In this document: positions 31,610-41,967 of the stretch, piece by piece
How positions within the stretch are numbered: the first letter of the stretch is position 1
Layout: each line of letters begins with the position of its first letter
Origin: Ensifer adhaerens
GTDB lineage: Bacteria > Pseudomonadota > Alphaproteobacteria > Rhizobiales > Rhizobiaceae
DNA length: 64,000 nt
Direction: 5' to 3'
Assembly (NCBI GenBank): GCA_900215285.1
Contig: OCMG01000004.1
Coordinates: forward strand, 2,030,001 to 2,094,000
Made by a program: the position numbers and the translations under genes
The notes under the pieces: generated by a model
Database searches by the model: none
The model's input: only the letters and a program-made list of their open reading frames with translations
What the model was told of the DNA's origin: nothing

Positions 31610-32082
31610 TGGACTGCCTCCGCTGCCTGTGGCTCGCGCATTCGCAACAGGACCGGGGCCTGCATGCGCATGATCCGCTCAGCCTTCTGGTTCGTCAGAA
31701 CATGCTCCATCGTGACAAGGCCGATGCCCGGGCGTGAGGCGAGCGGCCGGCGCGTCTTCACCGTCACCGCCAGGCGGATCGTATCGCCGGCGATCAGGGG
31801 CCTGCGCCACTCCATGAGGTCGATGCCCGGTCCACCTTCGCCGGCGCTGCGGATGATCACGGTATCGTAGAACAGGCGCATGGCGATCGAACTCATATGC
31901 CAGCCGGAACCGGACAATCCGCCGAGAATGCTGGCCTTGCCGGCTGCCTCGTCAAGATGCATGGGTTGCGGGTCGAACTCCGACGCGAATGCCACGATCT
32001 CCTCTGCCGACACGGTGCGTTCGGCGCTTGTGAAGGTGCGTCCTTCCTCGAAGTCCTCGTAGTACAATCTCTCATCCGCCAT
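31606..32082 (-). CDS. MaoC-like hydratase (first of pair)
   Basis: A 158-residue hot-dog-fold hydratase with FASEFDPQPMHLDEAAGKAS as the catalytic region. The ATG at 32082 is preferred because AAGGA lies nine bases upstream, whereas it touches the ATG at 32091 directly. It is paralogous to the downstream gene, which it overlaps. The pair stands alone between GPx and a glycosyltransferase. Confidence 0.88.
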   Translation of the reverse strand: MADERLYYEDFEEGRTFTSAERTVSAEEIVAFASEFDPQPMHLDEAAGKASILGGLSGSGWHMSSIAMRLFYDTVIIRSAGEGGPGIDLMEWRRPLIAGDTIRLAVTVKTRRPLASRPGIGLVTMEHVLTNQKAERIMRMQAPVLLRMREPQAAEAVQ

Positions 32083-32168
32083 GCGGGTCATTCCTTGACG
32101 ATTCCGATCAAGGTTGAACAATGGCGGCAGAGCCCGGCGAGTTCAAGGCCAGTGTTGCATTCAGGCGT

Positions 32169-33383
32169 TCAGTGCGGTGCAATTTCGATCTCGTCAGCCG
32201 GAACCATGAGGCCTTTCAGCACCTCGAACAATTCGCCGGGTGTCCTGGTCCCGGCTGCGTTCTCGGCGAAATGGAGTTGACCTTCGTTGTCGATGCCGGT
32301 GGCGATCAGCGGTCTGGACCGTGCGGCGTCCGCCGGCGAGGGGGTGAAGCGTGGCTCGAAGAGCTGCAGGTATCGTCCGTCATGCCATGCGGCCAGCGAG
32401 GTACGGTAGCGGGCCGAGAGCGTGTCGAAGCTCTCCTTGTCGCGGTAGTTCTCGCAGTTGCGCATGAGGGCTTTGACGAGGTTCTCCTCATAGCCGCTGT
32501 GCGGAAAGCCGTATTTCCTACAAAGCCAGTGCTGAACGACAAAAATGGTCGCGGTGACGCCGCGCCCGGCGCGAAAAGGCGTGTCAGCGAGCAGCGGATC
32601 GTCGTTGATGTCTCGCCCGAGGTCGAGATTGAAGCGATTTGCAGAGGCGTCCTCCTCCGCAATTGTTCTTGTCGCGGCGGAATTGCTCTCGGGACATACG
32701 CCCGGCACGGAAAACGGACGTGAGACGTGGTAGAAAGTCTTTCCAGTCAGAATGACCTTGAAGGCGTTTTCATAGTCGATGGTTGGAAATTCGAAGAATC
32801 GACCGCCGAAATGGTGGCGGATCTTCAGAAGTAGCGCCCGCGAGATCGCGCCGTGATAGACGGAGTTGCCGCATATCGGGACATGCGCCGCGCCTTGCCA
32901 GCCGAATGCTCGAGCGATGAGGTCGCGCTGGTCGAAACGGGTGACTTTGGCCTCGAGATCGATTTTGAGCGGCAAGGGCGGCGTTCCATCGACCGGCCAG
33001 ACATAATTGAAGCCGCTCCAGGTGAGGGCGTCGATCTCTCCAACTTTAGCTTCCAGATTGACAAGTAAGGCAGCGAGATCGGGATCGGCATAGTCGTCGT
33101 CACCTATGACTGTCACGTAGCGCCCTGTCGTGGCCGCGACGGCACGCTCCCAGTTCTCCATCATGGAATAGGTGCGCGGGCCGGAGGGGAGGTAGGTGAT
33201 ACGGGGATCGCCGATCTTCTCAGCCATGAAGCCGTTCATGATCGAAGGCTCGTCGGAATTGTCGACGAAAACGAACTGCACGTCATCCCGCTCGCTGCGA
33301 AGGATCGCATCGATCGTCTGGCGGAAATAGAGCTGCCGGTTGCGCGAGGGCACGCAGATCGAAAGCACCGGTTCGGCCGCCAT
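32169..33383 (-). CDS. Family 2 glycosyltransferase
   Basis: A 404-residue GT-A glycosyltransferase. The N-terminal strand LSICVPSRNRQ is followed by VDNSDEPS and the metal-binding VIGDDDYADPD (about 98-108). AAAGGAG lies six bases before the ATG at 33383. The C-terminal 250 residues are less conserved and probably bind the acceptor. No membrane helix is visible. It is alone, not in a polysaccharide cluster, and its base use looks slightly less GC-rich than neighbours. Confidence 0.8.
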   Translation of the reverse strand: MAAEPVLSICVPSRNRQLYFRQTIDAILRSERDDVQFVFVDNSDEPSIMNGFMAEKIGDPRITYLPSGPRTYSMMENWERAVAATTGRYVTVIGDDDYADPDLAALLVNLEAKVGEIDALTWSGFNYVWPVDGTPPLPLKIDLEAKVTRFDQRDLIARAFGWQGAAHVPICGNSVYHGAISRALLLKIRHHFGGRFFEFPTIDYENAFKVILTGKTFYHVSRPFSVPGVCPESNSAATRTIAEEDASANRFNLDLGRDINDDPLLADTPFRAGRGVTATIFVVQHWLCRKYGFPHSGYEENLVKALMRNCENYRDKESFDTLSARYRTSLAAWHDGRYLQLFEPRFTPSPADAARSRPLIATGIDNEGQLHFAENAAGTRTPGELFEVLKGLMVPADEIEIAPH

Positions 33384-33434
33384 GGAAATCTCCTTTGGCG
33401 GCACGCTAGTGCGGATCGCTTATGCGAAACTGTA

Positions 33435-34538
<1,104 letters not shown>

Positions 34539-34736
34539 GATGGAAGTCCGATATCTGTCAGAATGTCTGTGCGAGCCTATGGGGCATCCGATGCCTCAAG
34601 GTCAAGGGGCAGGCGGCGAAGCGGCTGTCCTTCTTGCAATTTCGCAGTTTCAGCGCCACAATAAGCATGTCCCCGCAAAGATGCGCGGAACAAACCATCC
34701 GAAAATTCCCGTCGCTTCCTTGAAGGAGGTCTTCTC

Positions 34737-35048
34737 ATGGCTGAGAACGATGTCGTGCTTGCTCCGCGCGTGAAAACCACGCCGAAGGTCGAGAAGCCGA
34801 AGCTCTACAAGGTGCTGCTGTTCAACGATGACTACACGCCACGCGAATTTGTCGTGATGGTGCTGAAATATGTGTTTCGTGCCGATTCTTCTTCCGCCGA
34901 GAAGATCATGCTGACGGCGCATATGAAGGGCTCTTCGGTCGTCGCGGTCTATACGAAGGATATCGCCGAGACCAAGGTCAAGGAGGCGATGGATCTGGCA
35001 AAGGAGGCGGGCTTCCCGCTGATGTTCACGGCCGAGCCGGAGGAATAA
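34737..35048 (+). CDS. clpS: ATP-dependent Clp protease adaptor ClpS
   Basis: A 103-residue adaptor that delivers N-degron substrates to ClpAP. The core reads YKVLLFNDDYTPREFVVMVL, with the Asp-Asp gate and hydrophobic pocket residues, and TAHMKGSSVVAVYTKDIAE. AAGGAGGTC lies before the ATG. There is no clpA next to it, so this is probably the second, stand-alone ClpS (ClpS2-like) found in many rhizobia. A weak promoter, TTGCAA with 17 bases to CACAAT, lies upstream. Confidence 0.93.
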   Translation: MAENDVVLAPRVKTTPKVEKPKLYKVLLFNDDYTPREFVVMVLKYVFRADSSSAEKIMLTAHMKGSSVVAVYTKDIAETKVKEAMDLAKEAGFPLMFTAEPEE

Positions 35049-35055
35049 TCCGACC

Positions 35056-35769
35056 TCAATCCTTCTTCGCAAACATCCGCTTGAGCATGTCTGCCATCGG
35101 TCCTTTGGTCGGCAGGTCAGGCTTGTGATTGCGGGCCTGATGGATGTGTGACTGCGCTTTGGGCGACGCAGCCTTCGGAGCTCCAGGATCCTTCTTCTCA
35201 GTTTTCGGGGGAGGCGGTGCGAGCTTGTTCATGAATTTCGAGCCGTCGCCGTCGAAGAGAAGTTCGGCGTTGATGGCGATGTCGTCCATCAGTTCATCGA
35301 GCCAGCCCTGGTCGACCTTGGCGAAATCGCCCAGCACATGGTTGTGAACCAGTTCCTTGGCGCCGGGATGGCCGATGCCGAGGCGCAGGCGCTTGTAGTC
35401 GCGGCCGCAATGGGCGTCCAGCGACTTGAGGCCGTTGTGGCCGCCATGGCCACCGCCGACCTTTAGCTTCACCTTGCCAGCCGGCAGGTCCAGTTCGTCG
35501 TGGATGGCAACGATGTCGCCGGGGCCCAGCTTGTAGAAGCGCATGGCTTCGCCAACGGCCTCGCCGGACAGGTTCATGAAGGTCTGCGGCTTCATCAGCA
35601 GTACCTTCTCGCCGGCGATCTCGCCTTCTGAAATCTGTGCCTTGAACTTCTTGGACCATGGGCCGAACGGGTGCTTGCGATGCAGGGCGTCGACGGCCAT
35701 GAACCCTATATTGTGGCGGTTGGCCGCATATTGCGGGCCGGGATTGCCGAGGCCGACGATGATCTTCAT
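35056..35769 (-). CDS. pth: Peptidyl-tRNA hydrolase
   Basis: A 237-residue enzyme that recycles peptidyl-tRNA released from stalled ribosomes. The start [20 protein letters not shown] carries the conserved Asn and His, and [17 protein letters not shown] holds the catalytic Asp region. The ATG at 35769 is the family start. Compared with E. coli Pth it has a Pro/Lys-rich C-terminal extension of about 45 residues (from about 193), common in alphaproteobacteria. It is convergent with clpS. Confidence 0.96.
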   Translation of the reverse strand: MKIIVGLGNPGPQYAANRHNIGFMAVDALHRKHPFGPWSKKFKAQISEGEIAGEKVLLMKPQTFMNLSGEAVGEAMRFYKLGPGDIVAIHDELDLPAGKVKLKVGGGHGGHNGLKSLDAHCGRDYKRLRLGIGHPGAKELVHNHVLGDFAKVDQGWLDELMDDIAINAELLFDGDGSKFMNKLAPPPPKTEKKDPGAPKAASPKAQSHIHQARNHKPDLPTKGPMADMLKRMFAKKD

Positions 35770-35847
35770 GGCTCTTGTCCGCGCAAGTGGAAGCAGTTGC
35801 CTCGTGAAATGCGAAACGGCGGCCTCTGTCAAGCGCCGAGCAGCCCC

Positions 35848-36627
35848 TCAGCGCAGAAGTCCGCCTTCAATGAACTTGTAGCGCTGGAAGATGCCGGCGC
35901 GTGTTCCGTCGGCGATGAGTTTCCGGAGGCTTTCACGGATACGCGAGAGCGTTGCCGGGTCTGTCTTCCTGTTGCAGGCCAGCGAATCGAGGCTGACATT
36001 GAGGATGAGGGCTGGCTCGATCGCCACGCCCTGCTTTTGCAGACTGTTGACCATGGACGCGGCCATCGGCATGAGATCGATGCGGCCGGCTATCAGCTTC
36101 TTCACGCTGAGATCGATTTCGGATGTCAGGTCAACGCGCTGAAAGCCGGCCTGCTTGAGCAGGGCTTCGGTGTAATCGCCCAGTTGCGTTCCGACAAGGT
36201 AGCGCCTTGCTTCTTCCAGGTTGGCGGGGTGGATGTTCGCTCCCACCCTGCGCACCAGATAGGCCTCTGTGGTGAAGAGGGGCTCCACCCACTCGAAGAG
36301 CTGGTCGCGCTCGGGCGTGTGGACGGTGGAGAAGACACAATGCCCGGGCGTGTTCAGCGCCAGTCCATAGGCGCGCGCCCAGGGCTGGACCTTCATGGTG
36401 TAATCGACGCCTGCGTCCTCCATGACCGCCTTCAGCAGATCGACGGAAATGCCCTTGAGGACTCCATCTTCCTGGTAGTTGTAAGGCGGGTACGATTCGG
36501 TGAGCAGCTGTAGAGGCTCGGCAAGGGCGGGCGTCGCCAAGACGGCCAAGGTGGTCGAAAGACAAAGGCAGCGGGCAAGCTGCGAAGCCTTCGTGGTGGC
36601 ATTTCGTCCGAGGTGCGCGATCGCCAT
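35848..36627 (-). CDS. Periplasmic family 3 solute-binding protein, no transporter
   Basis: A 259-residue secreted protein: signal peptide about 1-36 (ending ATPALA), then a Venus-flytrap domain starting LQLLTESYPPYNY. This is the SBP_bac_3 pattern of amino-acid-binding proteins. GAGG lies about eight bases before the ATG. It is the third gene of a minus-strand operon with a similar protein and a membrane GGDEF-EAL protein, and no permease or ATPase gene is near. A sensing role is therefore more likely than transport. Confidence 0.85.
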   Translation of the reverse strand: MAIAHLGRNATTKASQLARCLCLSTTLAVLATPALAEPLQLLTESYPPYNYQEDGVLKGISVDLLKAVMEDAGVDYTMKVQPWARAYGLALNTPGHCVFSTVHTPERDQLFEWVEPLFTTEAYLVRRVGANIHPANLEEARRYLVGTQLGDYTEALLKQAGFQRVDLTSEIDLSVKKLIAGRIDLMPMAASMVNSLQKQGVAIEPALILNVSLDSLACNRKTDPATLSRIRESLRKLIADGTRAGIFQRYKFIEGGLLR

Positions 36628-36664
36628 TGCAATACCTCACAGCCTTCCGATCAAGCGCTTTCGA

Positions 36665-37417
36665 TTATCTGGACGCGCTGTCATCCATGCTGACGCCGTA
36701 GGATTCGAGAAGCCGTCTCTGCGTGCCATCGGCGATCAGCTTGTCCAGAGCCTGCTGCATGCGGCCTATCACAGTATCGGGCACGTTTCGGTTGCAGGCA
36801 ATGGCATAGGTGCTGTCATCCAATGTCAGCACGGATTCGACCGCAACGCCATCACGTTTCAATCTCTCGTAATATTTTTCCGAAATGGGGATCAGGTCTA
36901 TCCGCCCGCTCATCAGCTTTTTCAGCCCGAGATTGAGATCGGTAGCGAGATCGACCTTCGGAAAATTGTTCTTCCGGAGCAGGTCGTCCGTGAAGTCGCC
37001 GCGTTGCGTGCCGATCGTGAAGGCCTTGGCCTCCTCCAGAGTTTTCGGCGCGACGCTTGAGCCACGCCTGCGTATGAGAAGCGTGCGGCTCCTGGCGAGG
37101 GGCTCGATCCACTTGAACTTGCCGTCGCGCTCGGTGTTGTGAACCGCCGTGAAAACACAGAAATCGGTCTCGATCTCGGCAAGCGCGAGAGCGCGTGCCC
37201 ATGGCATGATTTCCATCGTGTAGGAGATGTTGGCGTCCCTCATCAGCGTCCTGATCTGCGCTGCGGACGTCCCGGTGATCTCTCCCTGTTCCAGGTAATT
37301 GAAAGGTGGATAGTTCTCCGTCACGAAGCGGATTTCTGCGGCGGTTGCCGTCCCGGCCATGGCGAGGACACCGAAGACAAGCCGCAGAACGGCGCGGGGG
37401 AATGTGATTTCAGTCAT
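36665..37417 (-). CDS. Periplasmic family 3 solute-binding protein, paralog
   Basis: A 250-residue protein with a signal peptide (about 1-26, ending GTATAA) and an SBP_bac_3 domain starting EIRFVTENYPPFNYLEQGE. It shares patterns with the downstream protein, such as MPWARALALAE versus the partner's QPWARAYGLAL, so the two arose by duplication. The ATG at 37417 is used; a GTG at 37423 is also possible. It begins about 10 bases after the GGDEF-EAL stop, which argues strongly for co-translation. Confidence 0.85.
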   Translation of the reverse strand: MTEITFPRAVLRLVFGVLAMAGTATAAEIRFVTENYPPFNYLEQGEITGTSAAQIRTLMRDANISYTMEIMPWARALALAEIETDFCVFTAVHNTERDGKFKWIEPLARSRTLLIRRRGSSVAPKTLEEAKAFTIGTQRGDFTDDLLRKNNFPKVDLATDLNLGLKKLMSGRIDLIPISEKYYERLKRDGVAVESVLTLDDSTYAIACNRNVPDTVIGRMQQALDKLIADGTQRRLLESYGVSMDDSASR

Positions 37418-37428
37418 GCTCACCGGGA

Positions 37429-39801
37429 TCAGGCGCGTCCGGACAGACGTTCGCCTGTCGGATTGTAAAGCTGTTCGATGTCATCGATGCTGAGCGGTCG
37501 CGAGAACAGATAGCCCTGGCCGAACTGGATGCCCATATCCTTCAGTATTTCCCGCTGGCTCGGCGTCTCGATGCCTTCGGCCACCACCTTGCAGTTCAGG
37601 TGCTGGGCGATCGTGTTGATGCCCTGGATCAGGAGGTAAGGCTTGTCGCGTTCGATGGCGCTGTCCGGATGAAGCGAGGCGACGAAGGAACGATCCACCT
37701 TGACGATATTCACCGGGAAACGGTGCAGGTAGCTGAGCGACGAATAACCCGTGCCGAAGTCGTCGAGCGCGATCGACATGCCGCAATCGCGCAGCCCCCG
37801 CAGCACCATGTTGATTTCCGGATTATTGCGCATCAACACCGCTTCGGTAATCTCGAGCACGATACGCGATGGCTGGATGCCGGATTTCATGAGGATATCG
37901 GACATGCGCGCCAGGAGGTCGGCATTGAGCTGCAGCGGCGAGAAGTTGATCGACATACGAGCACTCTCGAGGCCGGGAATGGTGCTGATGCGCGCCAGAT
38001 ATTCAACGGCCTTCCGGAGAATCACATTGCCGATCGCCTCGATCGTGCCGTTCTCCTCGGCCACCGCGATGATCTTTGCAGGCGGCAGGACGCCGTGCGC
38101 TGGGTGGCGCAGCCGCATCAGGGCTTCGAAGTTCGTCGGGCGACCGGTCTCGAGATCGCAGATCGGTTGCAGCCATGCGTCGAACCAGTCGTTTTCAAGC
38201 GCTTCGTTGATGTAGCGCTCCAGTTCGGCGCGTTCGCGGGCGCTGTCGGCCATGGAATCGTCGAAGACTTCGGTGCCGTTCTTGCCGTTGCGCTTGCGCG
38301 CATACATGGCCAGATCCGACTTTTGCAGGAGTTCGGCGGCGCAGGAGGCATGCCGGGGGTAAAGCGCGATGCCGATGCTGGCGCTGAGGGTGACGCTGGC
38401 GCCTTCCGGCGTAAAGGGCGCAGCGAAGATGGACTTGATGCGGCTGGAGACGCCGCGGGCAATGGCTTCGGCGTCCGGGGCCGAGATGAGGATCGCGAAT
38501 TCGTCGCCGCCCAGGCGGGCGATCACGTCCGAGGGGCGCAGCTGGGCGGTGGCGCGGCTGACCACTTCCTTCAGGACGTCGTCGCCGGCAGCGTGGCCCA
38601 GATTGTCGTTGATCCACTTGAAGCGGTCGAGATCGACGAAGAGGCAGGCGAGCTGGTGGCCGCGCCTGTCGGCCTCGATGATCTTGCCATCGAGCGCGGC
38701 TTCGAAGCCCTGACGGTTGAGGAGGCCGGTCAGGTGGTCTGTGATCGCCTGGATGTGGTTTCGCGTCTCGGCTTCCTTCAGTTCCGTCACGTCCGTCATC
38801 ACGCAGAGCGCACTGGTCTGTTCGGCGCCTGCGCCCATCGGCGTCTCGCGGACTAGAACATCGATGATACGGCTGTCGGCGCATTGGAACTTGATCGTGC
38901 ATGTATTGGCGTCGGGCGCGGTCGCATTCTGCGCATGCAGTCCCGGACGCCACGTTTCTCCACGAGCAAGGAAATCGGTGAAGTGACGGCCGGTTACCTC
39001 ATCCCGCGTGTAGCCCGTGGCGAACATCCAGTAATCGGACACGGCGGCAATCCGCCCGTCGGCATCGATCATGTAGAGCATGGCGGGCGTCTTGTTATAG
39101 ACCGCCTGGACCAGGGCGTGTGCGGCCTTCAACGCGCTTTCCTCGTGGGCGAGTTCGCTTTGCATTTCGTTGAAGTTGTCGGCCAGCATGCCCATCTCGT
39201 CGCGTGAGTACCAGTCAACGCGCTGGCGATAGCCACTGCGGCGCGTCTGCACCACCGCGTCGATCAGCCGAAGCAGGGGACGGATGACAATCACGCGGTT
39301 GGCGATCACGGAGGCGAGGAAGACGATGGCCACCGCGAAGACAAAGATGAACATGAAGCTGATGTCGCGCGGGCCGATCGTGGAAATCAGGCCCCCACCG
39401 TCGACTTCCACCTCCAGTGTGCCGACATGCTTCTCGCCGTCGACCGAGGCATAATTGATCGGAGTGGAGAAGCGCCGCGTGGCAACGCCGTGCTTGGTGC
39501 CGTTGGTCGGGACGCTGATGGCGATCGATCCGGAGGTGTCGCGGACGTGGACGGCTTCGATCTCGCCGCCTGCGGCAATCGCGGCGGCGACCTTCCTCGC
39601 ACTGTCGATATCGAAGTCCCAGAGCGGCTTGCCGAGCGCCTGAGCATTGGTCAGCATCGTGAGGTCGATCCTCTCCATGCGTTCGTTCAAGGTTCGCTCA
39701 GCAGACAGATAGAAGAACAGCCCGAACAGCGGCATCACGAAGATGAGCACCGCTGCGCAGATGATCAACAAAAATCGTTTTTCCACGGAGTGGGTGTGCA
39801 T
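37429..39801 (-). CDS. Membrane GGDEF-EAL protein with HAMP and PAS domains
   Basis: A 790-residue c-di-GMP protein. Membrane helix 1 (11-32), a periplasmic loop of about 115 residues, helix 2 (148-172), HAMP (about 172-225), PAS (about 230-340), GGDEF (about 355-515) with RLGGDEFAIL, and EAL (about 530-780) with FEALMRLRHP, LEITEAVLM, DDFGTGYSSLSYL and VVAEGIET. Both active sites look intact, so synthesis and hydrolysis are possible. It leads an operon with two solute-binding proteins, which may bind its periplasmic loop and switch its output. Confidence 0.92.
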   Translation of the reverse strand: MHTHSVEKRFLLIICAAVLIFVMPLFGLFFYLSAERTLNERMERIDLTMLTNAQALGKPLWDFDIDSARKVAAAIAAGGEIEAVHVRDTSGSIAISVPTNGTKHGVATRRFSTPINYASVDGEKHVGTLEVEVDGGGLISTIGPRDISFMFIFVFAVAIVFLASVIANRVIVIRPLLRLIDAVVQTRRSGYRQRVDWYSRDEMGMLADNFNEMQSELAHEESALKAAHALVQAVYNKTPAMLYMIDADGRIAAVSDYWMFATGYTRDEVTGRHFTDFLARGETWRPGLHAQNATAPDANTCTIKFQCADSRIIDVLVRETPMGAGAEQTSALCVMTDVTELKEAETRNHIQAITDHLTGLLNRQGFEAALDGKIIEADRRGHQLACLFVDLDRFKWINDNLGHAAGDDVLKEVVSRATAQLRPSDVIARLGGDEFAILISAPDAEAIARGVSSRIKSIFAAPFTPEGASVTLSASIGIALYPRHASCAAELLQKSDLAMYARKRNGKNGTEVFDDSMADSARERAELERYINEALENDWFDAWLQPICDLETGRPTNFEALMRLRHPAHGVLPPAKIIAVAEENGTIEAIGNVILRKAVEYLARISTIPGLESARMSINFSPLQLNADLLARMSDILMKSGIQPSRIVLEITEAVLMRNNPEINMVLRGLRDCGMSIALDDFGTGYSSLSYLHRFPVNIVKVDRSFVASLHPDSAIERDKPYLLIQGINTIAQHLNCKVVAEGIETPSQREILKDMGIQFGQGYLFSRPLSIDDIEQLYNPTGERLSGRA

Positions 39802-39902
39802 GGGGCCCTGAATGGAATGATGCTTCGACCAGCCGGATAAGGGCGTTAATCTTGCATGCGAGCCTTAACCGACGTTGAATATCGGCGTGAGACTTTTTGC
39901 AC

Positions 39903-39948
39903 TGCGCAAAAAGAAAAGGCCCGCTCACACTTTTGTGGAGCGGGCCTT
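39903..39948 (-). terminator. rplY terminator
   Basis: On the minus strand AAGGCCCGCTC and GAGCGGGCCTT form an 11-bp stem (39938-39948 with 39916-39926) around an 11-base loop, followed by TTCTTTTT. It lies about 40 bases after the rplY stop and isolates it from the downstream GGDEF-EAL operon. Confidence 0.9.
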
Positions 39949-39985
39949 GCTCGTGACTGACGATCAGACGTCGATCGGTAACCGA

Positions 39986-40588
39986 TCAGGCTTCGGCTTC
40001 GCCTTCTTCCTGGACGCCGCCGGCCGGGGTCGCGATCGTGGCGATCGTGAAGTCGCGGTCGGTGATGACGGGCGTAACGCCTGCCGGAAGCTTGATGTGC
40101 GAGATGTGAACGCCTTCGCCGATCTTGAAGCCGGTCAGGTCAGCCGTGATGGCTTCCGGAATGGCGTTTGCCGGGCAATGGAATTCAACTTCATGGCGAA
40201 CGACGTTCAGCGTGCCGCCGATCTTGAGGCCCGGGGACTTCTCGTGATTGATGAAGTGAACCGGAACGGCAACCGTGACCTGGGTGTTGCCCGAGACGCG
40301 GAGGAAGTCGACATGCATGGTGAAGTCGCGGACCGGGTCGAGCTGGTAATCCTTCGGGAGAACCGAGATCTTCTCGCCGCCGACGTCGATCGTTGCGATG
40401 GTGGTCATGAAACCGCCAGCGTGGATCTTCTTCGTGACTTCATTGGTCGACAGAGCGATCGAAATCGGGGCCTGCTTGTCGCCATAGATAACTGCTGGGA
40501 TAAGACCGTTGCGGCGCAGTTCGCGGGAGGACCCCTTACCAACCCGTTCGCGCTTTTCGGCCTTGAGCTCGTACGAAGCGTGGCTCAT
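39986..40588 (-). CDS. rplY: 50S ribosomal protein L25 (Ctc family)
   Basis: A 200-residue two-domain L25, binding 5S rRNA. The N-terminal segment [19 protein letters not shown] and [16 protein letters not shown] are diagnostic; the C-terminal CTC beta domain fits the longer alphaproteobacterial form. AAAGGAAA precedes the ATG at 40588. In relatives rplY is usually next to pth; here about 4.2 kb with three other genes intervene. Confidence 0.96.
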   Translation of the reverse strand: MSHASYELKAEKRERVGKGSSRELRRNGLIPAVIYGDKQAPISIALSTNEVTKKIHAGGFMTTIATIDVGGEKISVLPKDYQLDPVRDFTMHVDFLRVSGNTQVTVAVPVHFINHEKSPGLKIGGTLNVVRHEVEFHCPANAIPEAITADLTGFKIGEGVHISHIKLPAGVTPVITDRDFTIATIATPAGGVQEEGEAEA

Positions 40589-41003
40589 GGTATTTCCTTT
40601 CAATGTTGCGGAGAGCCGCGCACCCGGCCATCTCTGGTCGATGCGAAGCTGAAGCTTGTTGCTGAATTCGCAGAAAGCCTCATCCGCCTTGCCTCCAAGG
40701 GTGTCTAGGCGGACGGCGCTCCATACTCCAAAGGGGCTTCGAATGCAAGCCAGTGCACGCCGGGCGCAAAGAAGTTCTCATTTGACAGCTTGATGAAGAT
40801 CAATGCGGGCTTGCGTCAAGTGGCGCAATATTGAGACACTGCTGGCTGACGTATGCAAATGTCTTGATGCAATGTCGGCGGAACCGTGCAATCCTGACCG
40901 ACAGTTTCGTGTAATCGGCACGGACCTGCAGGGCTGCATAGCTTCGATCGGGAGCCGATTGCGCAATGCCTGAGCAGGAGCTTTGGGAGGAGCTGAGCTG
41001 ATC
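40589..41003. other. Divergent region between rplY and the GAF-Fis regulator
   Basis: A 415-base gap. It contains a perfect FNR/FixK box at 40790-40803 and a -10-like CAATAT at 40826-40831 oriented toward the regulator. A 33-codon frame at 40872 exists but has no ribosome site. No RNA gene is evident. The rplY promoter probably lies in 40600-40780, but was not identified. Confidence 0.6.
40790..40803 (+). promoter_or_regulatory. FNR/FixK-type box
   Basis: TTGATGAAGATCAA is a perfect TTGAT-N4-ATCAA palindrome, the binding site of FNR, FnrN and FixK proteins. Its centre is about 41 bases before the start point expected from CAATAT at 40826-40831, which is the class II activator arrangement. 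This suggests low-oxygen induction of the GAF-Fis regulator downstream. The 5' untranslated stretch would be about 165 bases. Confidence 0.7.
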
Positions 41004-41945
41004 ATGACCCAACATGCAGACAAGGTCTATTCATTGGCGCGCAAGTCTTCGCAGGCTGCGAGTTCGCCGGTTGCCGCCTCGTGGCTTCGATGCATGAATG
41101 TGCACAAGCTGAGCCCCGACCAGATCCTTTCCCCCGCACGCCTGACTGATCAGGAGTTTCGTGACGCCACGGAGCGGTCCCGGGTGATGGTCGAAGAGGC
41201 GAGGGACGAGCTCGACCGGCTGTTCACCATGGCCGGCCGCTCCGGTCACGCGCTTTTGCTGACGGACGGAAACGGGGTCGTTCTCGACCGGCGTGGAACG
41301 GCGGGCGACGAGAAGGATTTTCGCGGTGTCGGCCTCTGGTCCGGAACGGTCTGGAGCGAGGCGAGCGTGGGTACCAACGGTATCGGCACGGCGCTGGCCG
41401 ACCAGCGTGCCGCAACCGTCAGCCGCGACCAGCATTTCCTTTCTTCCAATACCGGCCTGAGCTGCACCGCTGCCCCGATCCGCGATCACACGGCGCGCAT
41501 TTCCGGTGTGCTGGATTTCTCGACCTGTCGCGACGATGCCAATGAGCTCACGATGACCATGCTGTCCCATGCCGTGCGCGACGCGGCGCTGCGCATCGAG
41601 GGCAATCTCTTCCGCCGCGCTTTCCCGATGGCCCGCATCGTCATGGTTGGCAGCGGCTATGGCGCACTGCTGGCCGTGGATCGCGACGATATCGTCCTTG
41701 GTGCAACGCGCGGTGCGCGCCAGGCGCTCGGGCTCGACGATAGCCGGCTTGCGGCCGGCATTCCGGCGGCAGATCTGCTCAACGAAAGCGAACCGACGCG
41801 GTCGGCCGATCTGCTGGAGGCCGAGCGTTCGGCCCTTCGCCGAGCGATCAACCGCAATGGCGGCAACATGTCGCGTACCGCCGAAGCGCTCGGCATCAGC
41901 CGTGCGACGCTCCATCGCAAGGTCAAGCGGCTGGGCCTGAGCTGA
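41004..41945 (+). CDS. GAF-domain, Fis-type DNA-binding regulator (AcoR-like, no AAA+ domain)
   Basis: A 313-residue regulator. The N-terminal half resembles the AcoR sensor: SPVAASWLRCMNVHKLSPDQ, then a GAF domain (about 70-200) with VGTNGIGTALADQ and LSCTAAPIRDHTARI. A less conserved region follows, then a C-terminal Fis helix-turn-helix (about 270-310) with NRNGGNMSRTAEALGISRAT. The sigma-54-interacting AAA+ domain of AcoR is absent, so it cannot open sigma-54 promoters. No target operon adjoins it. Confidence 0.88.
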   Translation: MTQHADKVYSLARKSSQAASSPVAASWLRCMNVHKLSPDQILSPARLTDQEFRDATERSRVMVEEARDELDRLFTMAGRSGHALLLTDGNGVVLDRRGTAGDEKDFRGVGLWSGTVWSEASVGTNGIGTALADQRAATVSRDQHFLSSNTGLSCTAAPIRDHTARISGVLDFSTCRDDANELTMTMLSHAVRDAALRIEGNLFRRAFPMARIVMVGSGYGALLAVDRDDIVLGATRGARQALGLDDSRLAAGIPAADLLNESEPTRSADLLEAERSALRRAINRNGGNMSRTAEALGISRATLHRKVKRLGLS

Positions 41946-41967
41946 TCGGCGACCGCGACGACTGTAA

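Noticed and set aside
32095..32113. TTGAC and ATCAA pair upstream of the MaoC genes
   Set aside because: The spacer is seven bases, incompatible with FNR or FixK binding.
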